Part shown: positions 17,830 through 26,265 of the stretch, one piece after another
Layout: each line of letters starts with the position of its first letter
Numbering within the stretch: the stretch's first letter is position 1
Assembly (NCBI RefSeq): GCF_015057185.1
Contig: NZ_SVEV01000006.1
Location: 1 to 64,000 of the forward strand
Reading direction: 5' to 3'
DNA: 64,000 nucleotides
DNA from: Pseudobutyrivibrio sp.
GTDB lineage: Bacteria; Bacillota; Clostridia; Lachnospirales; Lachnospiraceae
Position numbers and translations under genes: made by a program
The notes under the pieces: model-generated
What the model was told of the DNA's origin: nothing
Database searches by the model: none
Seen by the model: only the letters and a program-made list of their open reading frames with translations

Positions 17830-17853
17830 ATGTATTTAGTGTACCAAATACAT
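17830..17853. promoter_or_regulatory. Palindrome upstream of the GH43 lipoprotein gene
   Basis: ATGTATTT and AAATACAT form a perfect 8-bp inverted repeat over an 8-bp spacer containing GTGTACC. The GTAC core recalls the AraR sites near araA, but the arms differ. Confidence 0.5.
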
Positions 17854-17916
17854 GAAGAGTTTACAAGATTTATTTTAATTATTTCTAAATTATTTTACAT
17901 AATTATTAATTCTTGC

Positions 17917-17944
17917 TAAAAAAATGGCTACCATAAGGTAGCCA
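17917..17944 (-). terminator. Terminator of the araA-araB-araD operon
   Basis: TGGCTACC / GGTAGCCA with a 4-nt loop is followed by seven T on the minus strand, 26 bases after araD. Confidence 0.9.
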
Positions 17945-17969
17945 CTAAAAAGAGAAGGTTAATAATTTT

Positions 17970-18665
17970 CTAATTTTGTCCGTAATAAGCATTTGCACCG
18001 TGCTTACGATTAAAATGCTTATCTCTAATGCAATCTGGTGCAGGAGCAACCTGAGCATTTACCTGTTCTGTGAAAAGCGCCATTTTTGCTACTTCCTCAA
18101 GAACAACTGCGTTGTAAACTGCCTGATCCGCATCCTTGCCCCATGTGAAAGGTCCGTGGTTCTTGCAAATTACGCCAGGAACATATTTTGTATTGATACC
18201 TCTTTCCTCAAATGTCTCAATAATTACTTTTCCTGTGTTTACCTCATATGCTGCATCAATTTCCTCTGGGGTAAGGTTTCTTGTGCATGGAATAGGTCCA
18301 CAGAAATAATCTGCATGTGTTGTGCCGTAAAGAGGAATATCTCTACCAGCCTGTGCCCAAGCAACTGCATAAGTAGAATGAGTATGTACGATACCACCAA
18401 TATTATCGTATTTCTTGTAGAGCTCAACATGAGTAGCAGTATCTGAGCTTGGCTTATATTTGCCTTCTACTACTTCACCATCTAGATTTACAAGTACCAT
18501 ATCCTCTGGCTTTAAATTTTCGTATTCAACACCTGAAGGTTTGATGGCAAAAATTCCGCTCTCGCGGTCAATACCTGAAACATTTCCCCAAGTGTAGGTT
18601 ACAAGACCCCTCTTAGGAAGCTCCATGTTTGCTTCATAAACCTGTTTCTTTAATTCTTCTAACAT
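17970..18665 (-). CDS. araD: L-ribulose-5-phosphate 4-epimerase
   Basis: This class II aldolase-family enzyme of 231 residues converts L-ribulose 5-phosphate to D-xylulose 5-phosphate, the entry to the pentose phosphate route. The zinc ligands are the two His of [10 protein letters not shown] and the His of CKNHGPF, and [10 protein letters not shown] is the phosphate-binding start. AGGAG lies before the ATG. It is the last gene of the arabinose operon; a 154-bp gap to the kinase gene contains a structured repeat in opposite orientation. Confidence 0.96.
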   Translation of the reverse strand: MLEELKKQVYEANMELPKRGLVTYTWGNVSGIDRESGIFAIKPSGVEYENLKPEDMVLVNLDGEVVEGKYKPSSDTATHVELYKKYDNIGGIVHTHSTYAVAWAQAGRDIPLYGTTHADYFCGPIPCTRNLTPEEIDAAYEVNTGKVIIETFEERGINTKYVPGVICKNHGPFTWGKDADQAVYNAVVLEEVAKMALFTEQVNAQVAPAPDCIRDKHFNRKHGANAYYGQN

Positions 18666-18722
18666 TTCTAATCTCCTATCTACGCTATAAGAATACAGCC
18701 TAGCATCTTTGAAATATTTTAA

Positions 18723-18812
18723 TGCTGGTAGGTATCAATCTCTATGTGTTGCTCAAGCGAAGTATTCCACGCTGAGCGGAGTAACATCATAGGATTGAGA
18801 CCGTAACCAGCA
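18723..18812 (+). ncRNA. Structured repeat of family B (copy B0), araB-araD gap
   Basis: A 90-nt element folds into nested helices: P1 TGCTGG/CCAGCA, P2 CAATC-T-CTATG/CATAGGATTG, P3 GTTGCTC/GAGTAAC (one G-U pair in this orientation). It shares the invariant loop segments TAGGTA, CTCAAG, CGGAG and GACCGTAA with the copies at 30.4 and 32.3 kb. It runs against the surrounding operon. I do not recognise it as a named RNA class. Confidence 0.7.
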
Positions 18813-18819
18813 GCTTAAA

Positions 18820-20415
18820 CTATCGCCAAGATTCTACGGCTGCAGCTTCAGCTTTAAGTGCTTTTTTGTATTCTACAATCCACTCGTCGTAGCCTTTAAC
18901 CATCTCTGGGTCTGGCTCCATTGTAGTAGACTCCTGTCCTGCAAACACTCTTTCATCAAGGTAATTCTGTAATGACTGATCCTTGTTATCGCGGATACAG
19001 TAGTTTGCAAGAACTGCCATACCCCATGCACCGCCTTCACCTGCTGTTGCCATAACAGTGATAGGCGCATTGAGGGCAGCTGCAAGAACTGACTGGCCTA
19101 CCCCCTTTGTCTTGAAGAATCCGCCGTGACCTGTGATTGATTTGATTGTAACCTTTTCTTCCTTGAGAAGAATATCATTTCCAATCTTGAGTACACCAAG
19201 TGCTCCATAAAGGTTAGAACGCATAAAGTTAGCAAGGCTAAACTTTGCATCTGGCTTTCTAACTATCATTGGACGTCCTTCGTTTACACCAACTACTGGC
19301 TCGCCACCAAAATAGTTAAATGAAACTACACCGCCGCAATTATTATCCTCTGTAAGGGCTTTACGGTAAAGTGTACCATAAATATCATTCATAGATACAT
19401 CGATTCCGAATGCATCAGCAAATTCCTTGAAAATGCCAACCCATGAATTTAAATCAGATGTACAGTTATTGCAGTGAACCATAGCTACAGCCTCACCAGT
19501 TGGAGTTGTAACCATATCGATTTCCTCATGTGGTTTTGAAAGTGCTTTATCCAAAACTACCATTGAGAATACAGATGTACCTGCAGAAACATTACCTGTT
19601 CCTACAGAAACAGCGTTTGTTGCAACCATACCTGTGCCAGCGTCACCCTCTGGTGGAGCAAGTGGGCAGCCTGCCTCTAATTCTCCTGTTGGATCAAGAA
19701 GCTTTGCACCTTCTTCTGTAAGTACACCAGCATCATCTCCTGCAACAAGTACCTGTGGAAGTAAATCCTCTACCTTTGTATTAATGCCATGAGCTGCTGC
19801 AAGCTTATTGAATTTTTCAAGCATTGCCTTGTCATACTGGCATGTTTTTGAATCAATAGGGAACATTCCAGATGCCTCACCGACACCTGCAACCTTCTTT
19901 CCTGTCATCTTGTAGTGTACATAGCAAGCTAATGTCATAAAGTAAGCTACATTTTTAACATGTGGCTCCTTATTTAAAATACACTGATAGTAGTGAGAAA
20001 TGCTCCAACGCTGAGGCATGTTAAAGTTTAACTCCTTGCTAAGCTCTGCTGCTGCCTCGCCTGTAATTGTATTTCTCCATGTTCTAAATGGAACTAAAAG
20101 ATTATCATCTTTGTCAAATGCAAGATAACCGTGCATCATGGCAGAGAATCCGATTGCCCCAAGCTTTGTAAGCTTAACATCAAATTTGTTGTAAACGTCT
20201 TGCTTTAGTTTTCCGTAGCAATCCTGAAGGCCTTCCCATACCTCCTCCAAAGGATATGTCCAGATGCCATTATCTAAATGGTTTTCCCATTCATGGTCAC
20301 CCTGGGCTAAAACCTTATTGTCCTCATCTACAAGGACTGCTTTGATTCTTGTGGAACCAAATTCGATACCAAGGGCGGTTTTCTTTCCCTCGGCAATCAC
20401 TTCATTAATGTTCAT
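18820..20415 (-). CDS. Ribulokinase of the clostridial FGGY type
   Basis: The 531-residue FGGY-family kinase phosphorylates L-ribulose with ATP. Visible motifs are the N-terminal ATPase lobe GIEFGSTRIKAVLVD, the substrate segment FSAMMHGYLAFD, and the second lobe with ITGHGGFFKTKGVG and ATAGEGGAWGMAV. The sequence looks more like the non-orthologous clostridial ribulokinase (AraK of C. acetobutylicum) than like E. coli AraB, so I leave the symbol open. The ORF track starts at 20430; GGGGGAA precedes the ATG at 20415. It lies 24 bases after araA, whose operon it shares. Xylulokinase is the alternative, but the araA and araD neighbours argue for ribulose. Confidence 0.92.
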   Translation of the reverse strand: MNINEVIAEGKKTALGIEFGSTRIKAVLVDEDNKVLAQGDHEWENHLDNGIWTYPLEEVWEGLQDCYGKLKQDVYNKFDVKLTKLGAIGFSAMMHGYLAFDKDDNLLVPFRTWRNTITGEAAAELSKELNFNMPQRWSISHYYQCILNKEPHVKNVAYFMTLACYVHYKMTGKKVAGVGEASGMFPIDSKTCQYDKAMLEKFNKLAAAHGINTKVEDLLPQVLVAGDDAGVLTEEGAKLLDPTGELEAGCPLAPPEGDAGTGMVATNAVSVGTGNVSAGTSVFSMVVLDKALSKPHEEIDMVTTPTGEAVAMVHCNNCTSDLNSWVGIFKEFADAFGIDVSMNDIYGTLYRKALTEDNNCGGVVSFNYFGGEPVVGVNEGRPMIVRKPDAKFSLANFMRSNLYGALGVLKIGNDILLKEEKVTIKSITGHGGFFKTKGVGQSVLAAALNAPITVMATAGEGGAWGMAVLANYCIRDNKDQSLQNYLDERVFAGQESTTMEPDPEMVKGYDEWIVEYKKALKAEAAAVESWR

Positions 20416-20439
20416 AATAATTTCCCCCATAGATTTATT

Positions 20440-21936
20440 TTATCTAAATACAACGTTACCAAGAGCTAAGTCGCGCTTGAAGTCGCGAATCTTTGTATCC
20501 TTGTCGATGTAAACTGCTTCAATTCCCATTGCTGCAGCCCAATCTCCCATCTGCTCTGCTGTAAGGTCATATGTAAATGCTGTATGGTGAGCGCCACCTG
20601 CAAGAAGCCATGCCTCTGTACCTGTGTAGAAATCTGGTTGTGGTGTCCAGAAGTTGATAGCTGTTGGAAGCTTTGGAAGTGGCTTCTCAACCTTCTTGCA
20701 TTCAACATCCTGAATGATAAGACGGAATCTGTTTCCAAGGTCGATAAGAGATGTAGCAATACCCTTTCCTTCCTTTGACTGGAATACAAGACGAGCTGGA
20801 TCCTCTCTGTCACCCATTGAAAGTGGCTGGCACTTAATCTGGATTGGTCCATCAGCAATTGTTGGGCAAACCTCAAGCATATGAGCCTGAATAATACCTT
20901 CCTTGCCCTTTACAAGATTGTATGTGTAATCCTCAAGCATTGAAGTTCCCTTAGCGTCCTTCATACCTGTTGTCATAATCTTCATAAGGCGAACCATAGC
21001 TGCAACCTTCCAGTCGCCTTCTGCTCCGAAGCCATAGCCCTTTTCCATAAGTCTTTGAATAGCAAGACCTGGAAGCTGCTTGAGTGCTCCTAAATCACCA
21101 AAGTGAGTAACGATTGCCTGGTAGTTCTTCTCCTCAAGGAATCTTTCAAAGCCAAGCTCGATTTGAGCCTGAACTGCAACGTGCTTTTTGAATTCCTCTG
21201 GCTCTCTACCCTCAAGGCAGATATCATATTTGCTGTAATATTCGTCAACAAGTGCATTTGTGTCTGACTGAGAAACTGCTGCAACTGCCTCTGCAATTTC
21301 ATTTACTGGATATGCATCGATTTCCCAACCAAATTTAAGCTGAGCCTCTACCTTGTCACCTTCTGTAACTGCAACGTTTCTCATGTTGTCAGCTACTCTC
21401 ATTACACGAATGTGGCTAGACTCTACGATACCTACTGCTGTACGCATCCATGTAGCTATTTTATCCTGAACCTCTGCATCCTGCCAATAGCCAACAATAG
21501 TTTTTCTCTCAATTCCCATACGAGAAAGAATGTGAGCGTACTCTCTATCACCGTGAGCTGCCTGATTTTCATTCATGAAATCCATATCCATTGTCTCATA
21601 TGGAATCTCACGATTGTACTGTGTATGTAAGTGGCAAAGTGGCTTTCTGAATTCCTGATGTCCAAGAATCCATGACTTTGCAGGTGAGAATGTGTGCATC
21701 CATGTGATTACACCAGCGCATGTTGGGTCATTGTTTGCCTCGTTGAATGTACGTCTGATTACTTCGTTTGTAATCATAGTTGGCTTCCAAACAACTTCAA
21801 AAGGAAGTCGGCCTGACTTGTTTAAGCACTCAACGATTTCCTGAGAATGTGCTGCAACATGTGATAAGCACTCATCACCATATAAATCCTGTGATCCTGT
21901 GCAGAACCAAAACTTGTAGTTTAATTGTGTCTTCAT
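20440..21936 (-). CDS. araA: L-arabinose isomerase
   Basis: The 498-residue enzyme converts L-arabinose to L-ribulose in the cytoplasm and has the family's normal length (about 495-500). The N-terminus LNYKFWFCTGSQDLYG and the segments TWMHTFSPAKSWI, GFGAEGDWKVAAMVRLMK and LAGGAHHTAFTY are typical, with the Mn-binding Glu and His residues within them. GGGAGG precedes the ATG. It is the first gene of the araA-kinase-araD operon. An AraR-like operator and a hairpin that can act as terminator lie in its leader. Confidence 0.98.
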   Translation of the reverse strand: MKTQLNYKFWFCTGSQDLYGDECLSHVAAHSQEIVECLNKSGRLPFEVVWKPTMITNEVIRRTFNEANNDPTCAGVITWMHTFSPAKSWILGHQEFRKPLCHLHTQYNREIPYETMDMDFMNENQAAHGDREYAHILSRMGIERKTIVGYWQDAEVQDKIATWMRTAVGIVESSHIRVMRVADNMRNVAVTEGDKVEAQLKFGWEIDAYPVNEIAEAVAAVSQSDTNALVDEYYSKYDICLEGREPEEFKKHVAVQAQIELGFERFLEEKNYQAIVTHFGDLGALKQLPGLAIQRLMEKGYGFGAEGDWKVAAMVRLMKIMTTGMKDAKGTSMLEDYTYNLVKGKEGIIQAHMLEVCPTIADGPIQIKCQPLSMGDREDPARLVFQSKEGKGIATSLIDLGNRFRLIIQDVECKKVEKPLPKLPTAINFWTPQPDFYTGTEAWLLAGGAHHTAFTYDLTAEQMGDWAAAMGIEAVYIDKDTKIRDFKRDLALGNVVFR

Positions 21937-22010
21937 TTAAAAATCCTCCCTAAAACTCCTAAAATGCGTGGTAAACCCACATCGTTAAATAAATGTCCTA
22001 AAAAAAAGAA

Positions 22011-22042
22011 TACAACTTGTACACATACATGTACAAGTTGTA
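22011..22042 (-). promoter_or_regulatory. AraR-like operator that is also an intrinsic terminator
   Basis: TACAACTTGTACA and TGTACAAGTTGTA form a perfect 13-bp inverted repeat with a 6-bp spacer, followed on the minus strand by TTCTTTTTTTT. It can terminate araR transcripts, and it lies in the araA leader where AraR binding would repress. Confidence 0.75.
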
Positions 22043-22065
22043 TTTATCATCATTAAAAGTATGAA

Positions 22066-22093
22066 ATTATAGGGATTTATTAACCATGTACAA
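22066..22093 (-). promoter_or_regulatory. araA promoter overlapped by an AraR half site
   Basis: On the minus strand TTGTAC and TATAAT are 16 bp apart. The -35 box is part of CTTGTACA, the same half-site as in the downstream palindrome; another copy (CTGTACAAG) lies at 22107-22115. Confidence 0.7.
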
Positions 22094-22114
22094 GTGCAAA
22101 ACGCACTGTACAAG

Positions 22115-23182
22115 TTATAGTGTACTTTTTCTTTCTACCAATTCTGGTTCCAGTAAAATCTGGGCTTCCCTTCTGGTTATGGCACCATTAATCAAACCAA
22201 TCAATGTCTCAGCAGCTCTCTTGCCAAGCTCCTCCTGAGGATGAGCTATAGTTGTAATTCCTTTGCTATGACTAAGCAATGAATTATCAAAGCCTGTTAC
22301 TGAAATATCATGAGGAACATTTCGACCAATAGCTATAAGTCCCTTGATAATATCTGAGGCTATTTCGTCATTGTAGCAAACAACTGCATGGCAAGCCTTG
22401 CCACTCTCAAGTATTCTAAGAAGCCCCTCCATTGGTTTGACTCCTCGGTCCTTTGTGTGATACCAGATGACCATATCTGGATCGTAAGCTATTCCAGCTT
22501 CCTGCAATGCCTTTACGTAACCCTTGTGACGAAGAATCCCCTGGCTATCATCTGCTTTGAAAATACCTGCAATTCGCTTGTGTCCCAATTTAACAAGATG
22601 CTCTGTAATTAGACGACCGCCCTCAACATCATCAAGCATGACATAAGGTCTATCCATCATCTCCTCATAGCAGCTTTGAATAAATACATATGGAATACCC
22701 ATGGTATCCATCTGCTGGTAAAGCACCTGGTGCTGACAGCTGATTGCACTCTGGCTCGGTTCGATTATCATGCCATCAATATCCTTTGAAAGCAATTCCT
22801 CCATGCACCAAGCCTCACCCTTGCGGGAATTGTTGGTAGTCTTTAGCAAAATGCTATAGCCATTCTCGTCGAGGATTTGGTTGATTCCCTGAATAACCCT
22901 TGGAAAAATATAGTCGGTCATATAGGTGGATACTACCGCGATATTTTTGGTGTGCTTGCGCTTGATTTTGCGCTCCACAACGAAAGTTCCACTACCATGT
23001 ACCGGGTACAAATATCCATTATCTATAAGAAATCCCAATGCCTTTCTGACAGTCTGACGACTTACACCATATTTTTCCGCCAACTGATTCTCAGAAGGAA
23101 TCTTTTGATTAGGTAAAACCTTTCCAGAATTGATGGCCTTTTTTATATCTTCAATTATTAGCTCATACTTTGAATTAACCAT
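22115..23182 (-). CDS. araR: Arabinose repressor AraR (GntR head, LacI-type sensor)
   Basis: Residues 1-70 are a GntR winged helix (SENQLAEKYGVSRQTVRKALGF, HGSGTFV). Residues 75-355 are a periplasmic-binding-protein-like sensor (IAVVSTYMTDYIFPRVIQGI, VCYNDEIASDIIKGL). This fusion is diagnostic of AraR, which leaves its operators when L-arabinose binds. At 355 residues it matches B. subtilis AraR. The Shine-Dalgarno site before the ATG is weak. Candidate operators TTGTACA / TGTACAA lie between this gene and araA. Its transcript is probably stopped by the palindrome at 22011-22042. Confidence 0.94.
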   Translation of the reverse strand: MVNSKYELIIEDIKKAINSGKVLPNQKIPSENQLAEKYGVSRQTVRKALGFLIDNGYLYPVHGSGTFVVERKIKRKHTKNIAVVSTYMTDYIFPRVIQGINQILDENGYSILLKTTNNSRKGEAWCMEELLSKDIDGMIIEPSQSAISCQHQVLYQQMDTMGIPYVFIQSCYEEMMDRPYVMLDDVEGGRLITEHLVKLGHKRIAGIFKADDSQGILRHKGYVKALQEAGIAYDPDMVIWYHTKDRGVKPMEGLLRILESGKACHAVVCYNDEIASDIIKGLIAIGRNVPHDISVTGFDNSLLSHSKGITTIAHPQEELGKRAAETLIGLINGAITRREAQILLEPELVERKSTL

Positions 23183-23248
23183 GATTTAATCATATCAAAA
23201 GAGATAAGATTACTCAAAGTTAATATTATGCTTCTATCTCTAAATGAA

Positions 23249-24559
23249 TTAGTTGCCGTCGCCTTCACCTGCATTTGATCCTGCATTTGATGCATCAATG
23301 GTATATTCACCTACATATGCAAAGCCTGTATTTTCACTATAAACACCTATTGTTGCATCAACACTTGTTGAAGTTGCGTTTTCTAAATTAATTGTCACAT
23401 TATAACTTGTGGTTGCAGTACCATTCTCATCAACAAACGCTTTTTCTGTGACTGTAGGCACCACTTCATTAGGAAATTCAAATGATGTATCACTTGTGCA
23501 ATTCTCACTTTCAGCTGTTGCAACACCAATAGTCAATGGATTGCTAATAATGTTTCCGCTAGTAGGCGCATTATCGCCATACATCCCCGATGCCGTAGAT
23601 GTTCCAGCAACTACTGCTCCAGTATCAAAATATGCAATTTGATAATTCCAATCAAGCATATCTGCATTACTTGAATCAGCTGCCGCAGTATAAGCACCAA
23701 TTGTTTGAACTGGAACTGTATTAATATCAGATACATATCCCGCATATGCTGCATATGTTCCTTCCGTTACACCTCTGTATATTGAGATTTCCTTCATACC
23801 ACAGCCATAGTCGCTCTCAATAGTAATTGTTCCAACCAACTGTAATCCCTTAGCCTGTGCCAAAAGGGCTGATTCACTATCTGCTGGTGTTACAATTACA
23901 GCCTCTCCTGTGTCATCTGGTGTTACAACAACCGTCTCACCAGCCTCTGATCTTTCTGCCGAACCGCTGCCACCACTAGTTTTAGCTGATGCAACTGCAG
24001 TATTAATAGCTGATTGCACTGCACCATAATCATTTGTACCCAAACGTTCAGCAATCATGTATGCAATAGGAGTTATTTGAACATCGCTGGAAACCATAGA
24101 ATGTACAGTTACACCTGCCTGAGCACATGCTGCAACTGTCGTCAATGGACGAAGTTCCTTTTCCTCTGGAGTCGATTTAATGTAGTGCTCATAATACTTC
24201 AAAATATTATTGCCGTACATTGCTTCCAAATCCCCATATGCGCTGGCATAGGCTGCTGGATCAAATAATGAACTACAAGTTCTACCCTCAAATAATCCGC
24301 ACTTATAAAAATGTTTAAACAATGCCTCTGTATCATTACCAAAGAACTCAGCTAGTTCTGGATTCTCATTCAAATACCATTCTGCATCGAATAATGATCT
24401 TAGAAGTTCTATGTCCTCCTCAGAAACAGTTCCATAAACCACCTGGCTTGGGTCAGTCGCCTGCGTTAAACCTGCTGCTTCTGATGTAATGCTAGGCGCT
24501 GCCACCATACCTACCATAGCCATCGCCATCACCAATGCCATTATCTTTTTTCTGTTCAT
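23249..24559 (-). CDS. Secreted protein with two YLxxNPEL-type repeats
   Basis: The 436-residue protein has a clear signal peptide (KKIMALVMAMAMVGMVAAP...SEAAG). Residues about 60-150 hold two related units, FDAEWYLNENPELAEFFG..ALFKHFYKCGLFEGR and FDPAAYASAYGDLEAMYG..KYYEHYIK, a repeat seen in many Lachnospiraceae surface proteins. A long acidic, Thr/Val-rich linker and a C-terminal beta domain (about 300-430) follow. No sortase motif or SLH domain is seen. The ORF track runs 50 codons too far; AAAGGAG precedes the ATG at 24559. It is divergent from a membrane LuxR regulator that may control it. Function unknown. Confidence 0.75.
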   Translation of the reverse strand: MNRKKIMALVMAMAMVGMVAAPSITSEAAGLTQATDPSQVVYGTVSEEDIELLRSLFDAEWYLNENPELAEFFGNDTEALFKHFYKCGLFEGRTCSSLFDPAAYASAYGDLEAMYGNNILKYYEHYIKSTPEEKELRPLTTVAACAQAGVTVHSMVSSDVQITPIAYMIAERLGTNDYGAVQSAINTAVASAKTSGGSGSAERSEAGETVVVTPDDTGEAVIVTPADSESALLAQAKGLQLVGTITIESDYGCGMKEISIYRGVTEGTYAAYAGYVSDINTVPVQTIGAYTAAADSSNADMLDWNYQIAYFDTGAVVAGTSTASGMYGDNAPTSGNIISNPLTIGVATAESENCTSDTSFEFPNEVVPTVTEKAFVDENGTATTSYNVTINLENATSTSVDATIGVYSENTGFAYVGEYTIDASNAGSNAGEGDGN

Positions 24560-24664
24560 ATATCCTTTTCTCCTTTCCATTTCCCATTGGAAACTTACAA
24601 ATAAGATGTGAGAGCAAGGATAGTTGAAAAGTTTGTTCAAATTGCGAAAAGTCCGCGTTTTAAA

Positions 24665-24728
24665 GGGATAGTTTTGGGATAGGTAGTATCTCGAAGCCCT
24701 GTATTTCATTGATTTTTCTACCTATCCC
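24665..24728. promoter_or_regulatory. Inverted and direct GGGATAG repeats, possible LuxR operator
   Basis: GGGATAGGTAG at 24676 and CTACCTATCCC at 24718 form a perfect 11-bp inverted repeat over 31 bp. A further GGGATAG lies at 24665, exactly 11 bp before the first arm. Confidence 0.6.
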
Positions 24729-24753
24729 TATTTCACAGTGGTAGAATAGACAC

Positions 24754-26109
24754 ATGAAGAAAAAAGTCGCATTTATAAGTATTTTAATTGGATTATTGTT
24801 TTTCTTAAACAGTTCGCAGTACCTATCCTGGTTCTATAATTTGACCAATTTTTACGATTCATATCATGTTGATTTTTATGGTCAGTTCTTAGGTAAAATT
24901 TTCCAAGGAATCGGTATTGTGATTTTCTGTGCTTATCTTAGATTCTACAAGAACAGACCATCACAGCTAGTAGAATTAGCAAGCTTAATAGCGCTTAATT
25001 TTATGCTTACAGTGTTCAGCATATTATCTTCACCACTCCATTTTTGCCTACCAATAGGCTTATTAATGAACATTGCTATCGGCATTCTTTATGCCTGGTA
25101 CGTTACACTTACCATTGAAATAGTTCCTAGGGATTATTATGGTATTTCTTTTGGAGCAGGCATAGGTATAAGCTGTGTTTTCTCATATTTGCTATATAAA
25201 TTTGATACTACTTATGTTTTTATGACAAGTAAGTACTGCCTGTTTTTATATGCATTCATCAGTATTATCTCGATAATTTTATTGCTTACAAATCAAAAAA
25301 CTATTACAAAAACGGGCGAAATAATTCCCGAAGGTATTACAGATATCGCATCAAACTATACCAAAATAGTCGTTTTAACCCTTCTTACTGTCAGCATCAT
25401 TAATGGCCTTGGATATTTTGTTCCTAGTGAAGATATCACAGCCTTCCACATGAACGTAGAAGTTATGCGTCTATTTTACACAATCGGACTTGTAATAGCA
25501 GGCTTTATCAACGACCGCAGCCGTAAAATCGGACTTGTATTATGTCTGATTGCACTTACATTTACATTTTCTATGCCACTGCTTCGAGATAACCAAACTG
25601 GCATTTTCCTCACCTGGATGTTTTCTTACCTTTTAGGCGGCTTTATATCTGTGTACAGAGCAATCATTTTCCTTGATATTGCTGTTGCTACAGATAATCT
25701 TTATCTTGCACCAATTGGTCTATTACTAGGTCGAGTAGGTGAACCTATTGGTATGTTAATGAGATTTCATCTAGCCCAGGACAATGCACTGTTAATCCTC
25801 GTAATTTCCATTTTTTATGCTATTACCTTGATTCTTTTTGCATTATTGTTTTCAAAACTATATGTTGGTGTTCCAGCTCAAACTAACGAAGCTGTAGATA
25901 TCCATGGCTTATTTATTGACAAATATTCTCTTTCTTCCAGGGAAATACAAATATTAGATGAAATACTTGAGATGAAATCTAATAAAGAAATAGCAGCTGA
26001 CCTCTTCATAACAGAATCCACCGTGAAATTTCACGTGAAGAATCTTATGAAAAAGACCAACTGCAAAAATAGAAACGAATTGATAAGCCTTTATAACAAT
26101 TTTCAATAA
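24754..26109 (+). CDS. Membrane-embedded LuxR-type regulator (MFS-like N-terminus)
   Basis: The first 370 of 451 residues consist of 10-12 hydrophobic segments resembling a transporter-like bundle. The last 65 residues are a LuxR helix-turn-helix (LSSREIQILDEILE, NKEIAADLFITESTVKFHVKNLMKKT). Such membrane-bound LuxR proteins are known from gut Coriobacteria and Clostridia, where they regulate neighbouring genes on sensing a small molecule. The start at 24754 has no strong ribosome site, but the next Met would cut the first helix. It lies between a secreted protein gene (divergent) and an exported HAD gene, with inverted repeats just upstream. Confidence 0.85.
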   Translation: MKKKVAFISILIGLLFFLNSSQYLSWFYNLTNFYDSYHVDFYGQFLGKIFQGIGIVIFCAYLRFYKNRPSQLVELASLIALNFMLTVFSILSSPLHFCLPIGLLMNIAIGILYAWYVTLTIEIVPRDYYGISFGAGIGISCVFSYLLYKFDTTYVFMTSKYCLFLYAFISIISIILLLTNQKTITKTGEIIPEGITDIASNYTKIVVLTLLTVSIINGLGYFVPSEDITAFHMNVEVMRLFYTIGLVIAGFINDRSRKIGLVLCLIALTFTFSMPLLRDNQTGIFLTWMFSYLLGGFISVYRAIIFLDIAVATDNLYLAPIGLLLGRVGEPIGMLMRFHLAQDNALLILVISIFYAITLILFALLFSKLYVGVPAQTNEAVDIHGLFIDKYSLSSREIQILDEILEMKSNKEIAADLFITESTVKFHVKNLMKKTNCKNRNELISLYNNFQ

Positions 26110-26265
26110 ACAAAAATGGTAGGCCGTTAAAATTTAACATTGATTTCTTCCATTCCGAAAGTATTGAAAATAAATAATGTGTACCCATTCACAAATGATT
26201 CACAACAATAAAAAAATAGAGTGCTAAAATAAATAATAACCAAAATCTAAAAAAGGAGAAACATT

